From contig SUXC01000001.1 of the NCBI GenBank assembly GCA_015061165.1, positions 1 through 64,000 of the forward strand: a DNA stretch of 64,000 bases. Reading direction: 5' to 3'. The translations under genes were made by a program, and so were the position numbers. Below are positions 14,186 to 21,515 of this stretch, piece after piece (positions within the stretch are counted from its first letter, which is position 1; the number at the start of each line of letters is the position of its first letter). Source of the DNA: Bacteroidales bacterium. GTDB taxonomy: Bacteria; Bacteroidota; Bacteroidia; Bacteroidales; Paludibacteraceae. The notes under the pieces are model-generated. The model was not told the origin of the DNA and ran no database searches. It saw only the letters and a list, made by a program, of their open reading frames with translations.

Positions 14186-14899
14186 ATGGCAACAACTGAA
14201 AAGAAGAGCGTATTCAATACGCTCTATGCAATCAATGCTAATGAGCACGCCGAGCAAAAGCAACAAGGTTCGGTTAAGCTTACCTATCTATCTTGGGCAT
14301 GGGCTTGGGCTGAGGTTAAGAAACTTTATCCTGATGCCTCTTACACCATCTACAAGGACGAACAGAATCGTCCATACATAGAAGACCCAGACTTCGGCTT
14401 GATGTGCTACACCACCGTAACCATCGAGGGGCAAACTCACGAGATGTGGCTACCTGTTATGAATGGAGCGAACAAAGCAATGCGTCGCGCACCATATGAA
14501 TATACCGTTTACAACTCCTATACGAAAACCTCCGAAAAGAAAACTGTCGAGGCTGCAACTATGTTTGATGTCAACAAGACTATCATGCGTTGCCTTGTAA
14601 AGAACCTCGCTATGTTCGGTCTTGGTCTTTACATCTATGCAGGAGAGGACCTTCCAGAGGATGAGGTGAACGAACAAAAGCAGGCAGCTGTATCTGCTCT
14701 TGATAACGCCATTGCACAAGTCAATGCTGCGAAGAATCGAGAGGAGATGACTAAGGTTTGGAACGAACACAAAGACCTACAGACCAACGCAAAGTTTAAG
14801 GATGCAGTCATAAAGGCTGGCGCGAAGTTCCCTAAACCGAAAGGGGCAGAGCCTAAGCAACAACAAACCCAACAGCAACCACAAGAACAAACTAAATAA
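14186..14899 (+). CDS. Single-strand annealing protein, Sak/DUF1071 type
   Basis: 237 residues. The signature LTYLSWAWAWAEVKKLYPDASY, followed by YTTVTIEG and the MRRAPYEYTVYNSY...KTVEAATMFDVNKTIMRCLVKNLAMFGLGLYIYAGEDLP core, is typical of the Sak (DUF1071) Rad52-like annealing proteins. These bind single-stranded DNA and anneal complementary strands during phage recombination. The Gln-rich C-terminal tail (about 205-237) is low complexity. The next gene is a nuclease, the usual partner in a two-component recombination system. Confidence 0.8.
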   Translation: MATTEKKSVFNTLYAINANEHAEQKQQGSVKLTYLSWAWAWAEVKKLYPDASYTIYKDEQNRPYIEDPDFGLMCYTTVTIEGQTHEMWLPVMNGANKAMRRAPYEYTVYNSYTKTSEKKTVEAATMFDVNKTIMRCLVKNLAMFGLGLYIYAGEDLPEDEVNEQKQAAVSALDNAIAQVNAAKNREEMTKVWNEHKDLQTNAKFKDAVIKAGAKFPKPKGAEPKQQQTQQQPQEQTK

Positions 14900-14901
14900 C
14901 A

Positions 14902-15831
14902 ATGGCAGAACTAATCAAAAGTGCAGTTCTCTTCGATGAGGAGACGCACACCTATACGCTTGGCGACAAGCAATTATCGGGCATCACCTCTATTATTAAG
15001 CGTTTCATCTTTCCAAATATGTACGCTTCTGTAAGTCAAGCAGTACTTAACCGTGCAGCTGAAAGAGGTACACGCATTCACAACCTTGTGCAATTATGGG
15101 CACTCGGCATTTTATCCGATGAAGACATAGCCGAACTACAGCCGTTCCTTGATGCGTTGTCTAACGCAGGGCTATTGCAATACGACTCAGAGTATCTTGT
15201 ATCTGACAATGAGTTAGTGGCATCATCCATTGACCTTGTTTGCACGGATGATGATAATAACTTTATCCTATGTGACATCAAGACTACTTCGGTATTGCAC
15301 ATAGAATATCTGCAATGGCAACTCTCCATTTACGCTTATCTGTTTGAGCGACAGAACCCAACACTTAAGGTGCATAGTCTTAAGGCTATACATATCCGTG
15401 ATGGTAAGTGTGCGATTGTTGACATCACTCGTTTGTCAGATGAACATATTGAAGCACTACTCAATGCGTATCGTAATGGAGATGAGACCTTTGACAATCC
15501 ATTGCACGCTTTGCCAGAGGGAATTGATGAACTCTTGAAGCAGTATGCAGAGAATGAGGCATGCCTATCTGATATTGACCAAGTAAAGAAAGTGCATGAC
15601 GAGCGAAAGAAAGCACTGCAAGCTGCTATAGGTGATGCTCTAAGGAGTCAGAACATGCAGAAGATGGAGACCGATATGGCGAAGGTTACCATTGGCAAGG
15701 ACTCTGTGACTCCGAAGTTTGACTTCAAGTCATTCGTTCAGTCCGACATCTACAAGCAATCGCCTGACCTCTACAAGGACTTCATTAAGGAAACTACAAC
15801 CGCAGGTCGCATAACCATCACACTGCGATGA
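14902..15831 (+). CDS. PD-(D/E)XK nuclease, RecB/Cas4-like exonuclease
   Basis: 309 residues, 2 bases after the annealing protein. Motifs of the RecB/Cas4 nuclease family are readable: His60 (GTRIHNL), Asp111 (SSIDLV), Asp125-Ile-Lys127 (FILCDIKTT) and Gln140 with Tyr (QLSIYAYL). It would resect double-strand ends to feed the annealing protein. The C-terminal third is a helical extension of unknown role. Its stop overlaps the next start by ATGA. Confidence 0.8.
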   Translation: MAELIKSAVLFDEETHTYTLGDKQLSGITSIIKRFIFPNMYASVSQAVLNRAAERGTRIHNLVQLWALGILSDEDIAELQPFLDALSNAGLLQYDSEYLVSDNELVASSIDLVCTDDDNNFILCDIKTTSVLHIEYLQWQLSIYAYLFERQNPTLKVHSLKAIHIRDGKCAIVDITRLSDEHIEALLNAYRNGDETFDNPLHALPEGIDELLKQYAENEACLSDIDQVKKVHDERKKALQAAIGDALRSQNMQKMETDMAKVTIGKDSVTPKFDFKSFVQSDIYKQSPDLYKDFIKETTTAGRITITLR

Positions 15832-16262
15832 GAGCATTAACAGTAACCAAGGAGCATGGGACAGTTAACTCCCATGCTACCTTGAACACTATCTCATTGT
15901 GGTTGCAGACTTGTGCCAATGGCGAGTACACAATCACAATGAAGAGGGTGCAGAAGAAACGCTCTGACCCACAGAACAGGCTCATGTGGATGTGGTTTGG
16001 TATTATAGCAAGAGGATGGTCAGAAGCAACTGGTCGTTCCTTTACATCAGAGGATGTGCATGATGCTTACTGCCTGCTATTTATCCCCAAGGAAACACCA
16101 AAGGGAAGAGTCGCAGGTTCTACATCCAGTCTTTCGTTAGAACAAATGAAAGAGTTTCTTGATAAAGTACAGGCAGATGCCGCATCTGAATATGGTATTC
16201 AACTGCCTAATCCCGAGGACCAGTTCTTTGAGGCTTTAGCAGAAGAGTATAGTCAACAATAA
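15828..16262 (+). CDS. NinB-like recombination protein
   Basis: 144 residues. The stretch KKRSDPQNRLMWMWFGIIARGWSEATGRSF and the following helical region resemble the NinB/Orf family, which binds single-stranded DNA and helps load recombination proteins. Coupled by ATGA to the nuclease. Placement between nuclease and SSB-like genes supports the assignment. Confidence 0.65.
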   Translation: MRALTVTKEHGTVNSHATLNTISLWLQTCANGEYTITMKRVQKKRSDPQNRLMWMWFGIIARGWSEATGRSFTSEDVHDAYCLLFIPKETPKGRVAGSTSSLSLEQMKEFLDKVQADAASEYGIQLPNPEDQFFEALAEEYSQQ

Positions 16263-16276
16263 ATCAATTACGCAAT

Positions 16277-16669
16277 ATGGAAATTACAGGTAAGATTATT
16301 CAAGTGTTGCCAGAACAAGGTGGTGTAAGTAGAACCTCTGGCAAGGAGTGGAAAATGCAGGCGTATGTGCTTGAAACGCAGGAGCAATATCCTCGAAAGG
16401 TACACTTTGAGATATTCGGCGACGACCGTATCAAAGCCAATCCGTGCCGAGTGGATGACATTGTTACTGTTAGTTTCGATTTGGAGTCTCGCGAGTTCAA
16501 CGGCCGTTGGTACACATCTGTCCGTGCATGGAAGGTAGAGAAAGGTGAGCAAGAAGCAACAGATAATAGCGTTGCGGATGCTGCCCTTCCACCTTCATCC
16601 GCCCCTCTGCCTGGTGAATTAGACTTTGCTGATTCACAAGTAGAAGAAACAACAGACCTTCCGTTCTAA
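16277..16669 (+). CDS. SSB-like OB-fold protein (DUF3127 type)
   Basis: 130 residues. The N-terminal 85 residues (MEITGKIIQVLPEQGG...WKMQAYVLET...VHFEIFGDDR...VTVSFDLESREFNGRWYTSVRAWKV) have the pattern of the DUF3127 OB-fold family. The acidic tail ends in DLPF, like the protein-interaction tip of bacterial SSB. It probably coats single-stranded DNA during recombination and replication. Confidence 0.75.
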   Translation: MEITGKIIQVLPEQGGVSRTSGKEWKMQAYVLETQEQYPRKVHFEIFGDDRIKANPCRVDDIVTVSFDLESREFNGRWYTSVRAWKVEKGEQEATDNSVADAALPPSSAPLPGELDFADSQVEETTDLPF

Positions 16670-16681
16670 CAGGATTGTGTT

Positions 16682-16843
16682 ATGAGACATATTCCTGAAA
16701 ACATGCTGACACCCCTGCTCCGTATTCTTGATGAATATGAGGCAGGGGTTAAAGCCAAACCAAAACGCACGCTCAAAGACCATGCGCGCTTATGCGACAT
16801 TGGTCGAATCAGACATTCATTAACTAAGAAATACCAAAGGTAA
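16682..16843 (+). CDS. Small basic protein, 53 residues
   Basis: ATG at 16682 (MRHIPENMLTPLLRILDEY...). Arg/Lys-rich C-terminal half. It fills the gap between the SSB-like and initiator genes with one-base spacing to the next start. Function unknown. Confidence 0.5.
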   Translation: MRHIPENMLTPLLRILDEYEAGVKAKPKRTLKDHARLCDIGRIRHSLTKKYQR

Positions 16844-16844
16844 A

Positions 16845-17735
16845 ATGATTTTCCGTACTCACAAGAAAACCGACTATACTATCATCTGCAATCATGTATT
16901 CAGGAATAGTAGTCTATCGTGGAAAGCAAAAGGTCTACTTGCCGAAATGCTATCCATGCCAGACAATTGGGTATTCTCCGCATATGAACTCATTGGCCGC
17001 GCTAAGGATGGTCGTGATTCACTTTACTCTGCGATTAAAGAGTTAGATGATGCAGGGTATATCAAACGCAAAAGAGCAACCAATGAGAAAGGACAGTTCA
17101 TTGGGTATGATTACGATGTGTACGAAACCCCGATTACGCCAAATCCAGAAAGGGAAAATCCGTGTCGGGAAATTCCGTATACGGATAATCCGCCACTACT
17201 AAATACTAATAATACTAAGGATATTGTATCTCCTAACGGAGATACGCAAGGTAGGAATAATAACCCCCTTGAAATTAAAGAAGATATAGAGGATACTACC
17301 CCCTATAATCCCCCTACGCAATACTCGTGGCTAATAGAGTTTTGGAACAAAGAAACTGCTGGCTCATTCAAATCTATCACATCCATTAAGGGAAAGCGAT
17401 TGGATAGTGTGCGTGCAAGAATAAAAGAATATGGTTCAGCCCAATTCAAAAATGCTATCCTGCGTGCTACAAACTCAGATTTCCTTAAAGGTGCAGGCAG
17501 GCAGGGGTTCGTACTCACTTTCGATTGGTTTATTAGACCGAATAATTTTCCGAAAGTATTAGAAGGCAACTACGATAATCAAACTCAAACACAAAGTCAA
17601 CATGGAAACGGACACAAGCAAGACACCCAAACAGGCGATGGAGGCCAGCAAAAACGCGACTACGACTTCTACGGATTTGGAGACCAAAAGCCAAAAGCAG
17701 ACGAGCGAGACAACGACGGCTGGGACCTCGTTTAA
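16845..17735 (+). CDS. Phage replication initiator (winged-helix, O/DnaD-like)
   Basis: 296 residues. The N-terminal winged helix (about 1-85: TDYTIICNHVFRNSSLSWKAKGLLAEMLSMPDNW, ELIGRAKDGRDSLYSAIKELDDAGYIKRKR) is typical of phage replisome organisers. A Pro/Asn-rich linker follows, then a helical domain (about 160-235). The C-terminal 50 residues are Gln/Gly/Asp-rich and overlap the start of the helicase-loader gene. It likely recognises the origin and recruits the loader encoded next. Confidence 0.75.
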   Translation: MIFRTHKKTDYTIICNHVFRNSSLSWKAKGLLAEMLSMPDNWVFSAYELIGRAKDGRDSLYSAIKELDDAGYIKRKRATNEKGQFIGYDYDVYETPITPNPERENPCREIPYTDNPPLLNTNNTKDIVSPNGDTQGRNNNPLEIKEDIEDTTPYNPPTQYSWLIEFWNKETAGSFKSITSIKGKRLDSVRARIKEYGSAQFKNAILRATNSDFLKGAGRQGFVLTFDWFIRPNNFPKVLEGNYDNQTQTQSQHGNGHKQDTQTGDGGQQKRDYDFYGFGDQKPKADERDNDGWDLV

Positions 17736-18477
17736 GGTTACTACTCACAATGCTTTCGAAAGGGAACTGCACATTGAGTTGCTGCAAAAAGCACTTTCTG
17801 ATGTCCGTGGGTATGAATGGCATATACCTGACTTTAATGATGAGTATATCCGAAGAAGCCACACTGTGTTGTTGCAAGAGTGCGCCAATCAATTGCTCGC
17901 CAAGAAGCAAATGAGGTTTGTAGTGGATGACAATAATCGCGACATATTGCGTTTCCTTATGCTCTACTTTAATGACTCGCCTCTTGCTCTTGATGTGTTT
18001 CCAGAGCGTGGTTATTCGCTCAATAAAAACATCTTGCTCGTAGGCGAAGCGGGTGTAGGCAAGACACTACTCATGGATGTCTTCTCACTTTACTTAAGTA
18101 AAATAAATAGCCGAAAGCAATACAAGGTCGTTTCGCAAACGCAGATGCTCAATCACTACAAGCAGAATAATAACATTGACCTGTTTACATTTAATACCTC
18201 GGCACGCGGCACATTCGATGGAAACCCTTTCAGCCTATGCTTGAATGACATTGGACTTAAAACACAGAAGTTCTACGGCAACGACACAGAAGTTATTATC
18301 GAAGAGTTCTTGTATGCTCGTTATGAAATCTGGGAACAATTTGGTAAAGCCACACACCTCACAACAAACCTCACCAAGCAGGAAATCGAAGAATTGTTTT
18401 ACGATAAACACGGACGACTTGCCGACCGATTCAAAATGTTTAATGTAATACCAATGAAAGGTAATAGTAGAAGATGA
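17602..18477 (+). CDS. DnaC-like AAA+ helicase loader
   Basis: 291 residues. Walker A is GEAGVGKT at 148-155, a Walker B-like SLCLNDIG follows, and the ending HLTTNLTKQEIEELFYDKHGRLADRFKMFNVI with its Arg-finger region matches DnaC/IstB-type loaders. It would place the host replicative helicase at the phage origin. The ATG lies inside the preceding initiator gene, giving a 134-base overlap in another frame. The overlapping N-terminus (about 1-44) is Thr/Ser/Lys-rich. No later ATG leaves the N-terminal domain intact. Confidence 0.8.
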   Translation: METDTSKTPKQAMEASKNATTTSTDLETKSQKQTSETTTAGTSFKVTTHNAFERELHIELLQKALSDVRGYEWHIPDFNDEYIRRSHTVLLQECANQLLAKKQMRFVVDDNNRDILRFLMLYFNDSPLALDVFPERGYSLNKNILLVGEAGVGKTLLMDVFSLYLSKINSRKQYKVVSQTQMLNHYKQNNNIDLFTFNTSARGTFDGNPFSLCLNDIGLKTQKFYGNDTEVIIEEFLYARYEIWEQFGKATHLTTNLTKQEIEELFYDKHGRLADRFKMFNVIPMKGNSRR

Positions 18478-18505
18478 AAATATCAACAAACACAATCGGT
18501 TTATT

Positions 18506-19051
18506 ATGGCTACAGCACAACAAAAGTTGCTCAACAAATGGATTGAACGCAACTACGAAAAACTGGCAAGAACGATGCCACAGAAAGACATGCTACATTC
18601 GGCGTATGTCACAGTCTATCAAATCCGTACACCCTATGTGCCAACGGCAGAACGCTTCTTGAAACTTATAGAAGATGCCTACTATAGGCATGTCATGTCG
18701 GAGCTTAATCACAACATGCACTTCACTCTACCAGACCCGCTCTTTTGGTTATACCATGAGGAGCATGATGAGGATATGTTGCGTAATGATGAGGTTGCGG
18801 AAAGTACTCAATCTCGTTCTATCTCAGACTTATCTGCTTCTGGACTGACCAAGGTATTTGCTTTTGTCAAGCAGAATTTCCCACCGCAAGTATTTACTAT
18901 ATTCCGCATGGCTGTAGTTGAACAACGAACGACCAAAGAAATTGCAGTCATAACAGGTATGAAGAAAAAAGATGTGCGTCATATCATTGATAATGTAGAG
19001 CAAGCTATCAGAGTAGGCTTTCAATATCATCCAAAGAAAAATCATAAATAA
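18506..19051 (+). CDS. Sigma-factor-like protein
   Basis: 181 residues. The C-terminal 60 residues (FPPQVFTIFRMAVVEQRTTKEIAVITGMKKKDVRHIIDNVEQAIR) look like sigma-70 region 4 with its helix-turn-helix. The N-terminal 90 residues could be a reduced region 2 (YLKLIEDAYYRHV...). It may redirect RNA polymerase or act as a DNA-binding adaptor. It is a candidate regulator for the late promoters found at 44261-44301 and 57777-57839. Early position is suitable, but the link is unproven. Confidence 0.55.
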   Translation: MATAQQKLLNKWIERNYEKLARTMPQKDMLHSAYVTVYQIRTPYVPTAERFLKLIEDAYYRHVMSELNHNMHFTLPDPLFWLYHEEHDEDMLRNDEVAESTQSRSISDLSASGLTKVFAFVKQNFPPQVFTIFRMAVVEQRTTKEIAVITGMKKKDVRHIIDNVEQAIRVGFQYHPKKNHK

Positions 19052-19053
19052 CT

Positions 19054-19485
19054 ATGGCTGCGTATACATTCCGTCGCACAGACTCGTGGAGAGGTAATGT
19101 GTCTAATCCAAAAGGGTCTATGTCCACACGACGAACTCTAAATTTCTGTGGTAAATATATCCGTCTTACCAAGCTGATGGCTGACCATATTGGTGTTACA
19201 GCAGGCTCTCACTTGGCATTCACAATTGACGAGGACAAACCAGAGTGCATCTATGTTCGTCAAGCAGATGGACCAGATGACACAAAGGAAATCCAATTCC
19301 CTTTATTGTACGACCACAAAGAACATGGAACACTTAGATGTTGTTCCTCGGTTATAGTAAGACATGTGTTGCATTTTGCTAATGCACAAAAAAGTTGTAC
19401 ATGCTATGTGGCATCCAACCCAATTAACATTGATGGTAAACAACATTACCAAATCCTCCTCGCAAATCCTTATAGAGTAAAATAA
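19054..19485 (+). CDS. Unknown protein, 143 residues
   Basis: ATG at 19054, 2 bases after the sigma-like gene. Basic N-terminus (MAAYTFRRTDSWRGN...), followed by strand-rich sequence with several Cys and His. No family recognised. The composition resembles small beta-barrel DNA-associated phage proteins, but this is weak. Confidence 0.55.
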   Translation: MAAYTFRRTDSWRGNVSNPKGSMSTRRTLNFCGKYIRLTKLMADHIGVTAGSHLAFTIDEDKPECIYVRQADGPDDTKEIQFPLLYDHKEHGTLRCCSSVIVRHVLHFANAQKSCTCYVASNPINIDGKQHYQILLANPYRVK

Positions 19486-19499
19486 AAATCACTAATCTT

Positions 19500-19745
19500 A
19501 TGGCAACACGAACAGACACACAACGGTCTATTATCCGTAACCACTTGCTACAAGGCAAGACCATCACTCCTATCGAAGCACTAAACATGTGCGGATGCTT
19601 TCGGCTATCTGCTGTCATCCATCGTCTTCGACATGATGAGGAAATACCTATCCTCATGGACCAACCACAGGCAAGCGATGGAAAACCATATGCTCGCTAT
19701 TGGATAGACAAAGAATATCTACGAACACGAAATCAAAAGGCATAA
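19500..19745 (+). CDS. Helix-turn-helix protein, 81 residues
   Basis: A winged-helix arrangement is visible: TDTQRSIIRNHLLQGKTITPIEALNMCGCFRLSAVIHRLRHDEEIPI, then a short wing with YARYWI. Proteins of this shape are frequent in Bacteroidetes phages. Probably a small DNA-binding regulator. It lies just ahead of the variable-protein gene at 19784. Confidence 0.6.
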   Translation: MATRTDTQRSIIRNHLLQGKTITPIEALNMCGCFRLSAVIHRLRHDEEIPILMDQPQASDGKPYARYWIDKEYLRTRNQKA

Positions 19746-19783
19746 TCTGCCGACAATCAATAACCTATTAAACTTCATGTAGT

Positions 19784-20956
19784 ATGGACAAAACTAAACA
19801 ACAAAAAATTGATGACCTGTTTGGAGTCATTGACAAACGCATTTCGGAGAATCACAAAAGTATTGCTTTCCACTTGGCAGAAGCACACAATGCATCCGAA
19901 AACATTCGCTTCTCTCATTATGTAAAAGCCAAGGTAAAAGAAATCCTTGACATGCCACAGGGCGAACCGCAGGACGAAGCGCAGGACAGTGCAAGAAAAG
20001 AATATGTTGCAGAAGATGGCGTATTGAATTTCCGCAACGAATGTGGCCGCAGCGCAATAAGTGGTGATGTGGTAATGTTCAAAGAAGACCACTTCATTGT
20101 AGTTCCTCGTGACAAACGCAAAGACTGGCAAGCAGATGGCTATACCCCAGTAGGAGTGTATGTCATTGCAAGCAACGGAGAGACTGGTATGCTCTCACTT
20201 GTGAACATGTCTTGGGAGACTCCTGAGACTGGAGATGTCAAGGGGGACGCAACTGGCCGTTTCATTCGCTATGGTGGCTATGGTTCTCATGTTGATGGTC
20301 TGAAATCATATGACAATGATGAAGCACGACAAAAAGTTCTCAATCGTCAGTTTGAAGTAGTTGGTTATGCTCGTTATGGCTACTTGCCAAGTGACAAATT
20401 TGAGAACGGATGTGGCGCAAAAGCACAAGTCAAAGGCAAGTATTTCTACGATGACGATGACAACCTTCTTCCTCCTCCATTCAATGCAGATGGAACTCCT
20501 AATCCGTTGTTTGGTCAGGGTAATGACGCACCATCATTCCTCTCTAACAATAATAGCAGAGCCAATACTGACGCTCTCATTAAAGATGTTACCGAGCAAG
20601 AGGATTGGATGACCGCAGAAAAGATTACTAACTGTGGCGATAAGGGCTATCATCCTGCTGCATGTTGTTGCAGACGCTTCCATACTGTAGGTACGGAGGC
20701 TGGCGACTGGGACATGCCTACAATTCCTGTTCTTGCTTCCGCGTTCTACGACTGGAGTGCTGTTCAAGGCACGCTCGAAGACCTCGCTAAAGATGGTCTT
20801 GCAGTTCCACTGAATGAGAGCAACTACTATTGGTCGTCGTCAGAGTATAGTCAGTACTACGCATACTACTTGTACGCGAGCAATGGCCGCGTGTACTACT
20901 TCAGTAAGTACTACTACTATTTGGTCCGTGCGTTCCGTCGGCTTCCCCGCATTTAA
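19784..20956 (+). CDS. DGR target protein 1 (C-type-lectin-like), remote target
   Basis: 390 residues. The C-terminal half has the layout of DGR variable proteins with a C-type-lectin/formylglycine-enzyme-like fold: SLVNMSWETPETG, FIRYGGYG, YGYLPSDKF, NTDALI, ACCCRRFHTVGTEAGDWDMP, then the variable end NYYWSSSEYSQYYAYYLYASNGR...YLVRAFRRLPRI. The last 51 codons are VR1 (20799-20951), a diverged copy of the template at 47368-47525. The protein shares this fold with the local target at 48161. The N-terminal 60 residues are a charged helix rather than a tail-attachment domain. It lies among early genes on the opposite strand from the virion genes, so it may not be a virion part. Confidence 0.8.
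   Translation: MDKTKQQKIDDLFGVIDKRISENHKSIAFHLAEAHNASENIRFSHYVKAKVKEILDMPQGEPQDEAQDSARKEYVAEDGVLNFRNECGRSAISGDVVMFKEDHFIVVPRDKRKDWQADGYTPVGVYVIASNGETGMLSLVNMSWETPETGDVKGDATGRFIRYGGYGSHVDGLKSYDNDEARQKVLNRQFEVVGYARYGYLPSDKFENGCGAKAQVKGKYFYDDDDNLLPPPFNADGTPNPLFGQGNDAPSFLSNNNSRANTDALIKDVTEQEDWMTAEKITNCGDKGYHPAACCCRRFHTVGTEAGDWDMPTIPVLASAFYDWSAVQGTLEDLAKDGLAVPLNESNYYWSSSEYSQYYAYYLYASNGRVYYFSKYYYYLVRAFRRLPRI
20799..20951 (+). repeat. DGR variable repeat 1 (VR1)
   Basis: 153 bases aligned without gaps to the template repeat. There are 10 differences, all where the template coding strand has A: six A to T, three A to G, one A to C. Seven of the nine affected codons are template AAC codons; six of these became TAC (Tyr) and one CGC. 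The last 31 bases (ending CCCCGCA) are identical in VR1, VR2 and the template, and serve as the candidate initiation-of-mutagenic-homing region. Confidence 0.9.
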
Positions 20957-20975
20957 TCTGTGCTTTCATCTTCAT

Positions 20976-21002
20976 CCCTGCCTGCTCTGATAGCAGGCAG
21001 GG
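20976..21002 (+). other. Hairpin downstream of VR1
   Basis: CCCTGCCTGCT (20976-20986) pairs perfectly over 11 bases with AGCAGGCAGGG (20992-21002) around a 5-base loop CTGAT. It begins 24 bases after the end of VR1. There is no T-run behind it. DGR targets are known to require a hairpin/cruciform just downstream of the homing site, and the spacing here matches the one after VR2. Confidence 0.7.
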
Positions 21003-21028
21003 TAAATTTATAAAATACATTCTTAACA

Positions 21029-21508
21029 ATGAGTCAAATACTTACGGAGCGGCTTCGTCGATTGGAAGCAAAACATCGCGTTAGTCCTGCACAGAGTAGA
21101 GAACGGATGCCAGTCTTTTACGGCTGGGCGAAACTCAACAAAGTGATGAAACGCGAGGCATTGATGGTCATCTTCCTCAATGATAACCCTGGTCCGCGCA
21201 TCAATAAAGACGGCAAGTATGGCGTGACAAAATATATGAATGTAGTTTATGAGCGTCGTCAAACACCCAAAGAGGAAGCCGATGCCAAATTCAATAATCG
21301 CATCTACAGTGTCTATAACATATTCATGGACGACAGAAATGTGAGAGGCAGTTTAGAGGCAGCACTTCAAATCAACAACGATGCAGACAAAAATAATGTT
21401 ACACAATCTGAACGAGACGCTATACGCAAGGCGTTATATGATGCTTATGTAGAATGTCATCGGGGCTATAAAGAGCCAACGAGGCAAATGGAAATAAACT
21501 TTGAATAG
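21029..21508 (+). CDS. Unknown protein, 159 residues
   Basis: ATG at 21029. Basic N-terminal helix (MSQILTERLRRLEAKHRVS), a middle with FLNDNPGPRINKDGKYG, and a helical C-terminus. No family recognised. Begins 27 bases after the VR1 hairpin. Confidence 0.55.
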   Translation: MSQILTERLRRLEAKHRVSPAQSRERMPVFYGWAKLNKVMKREALMVIFLNDNPGPRINKDGKYGVTKYMNVVYERRQTPKEEADAKFNNRIYSVYNIFMDDRNVRGSLEAALQINNDADKNNVTQSERDAIRKALYDAYVECHRGYKEPTRQMEINFE

Positions 21509-21515
21509 AACACAC

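Noticed and set aside
20976-21002. Hairpin after VR1 as a simple terminator
   Set aside because: No T-run follows, and an analogous hairpin occurs at the same distance after VR2, favouring a DGR role.
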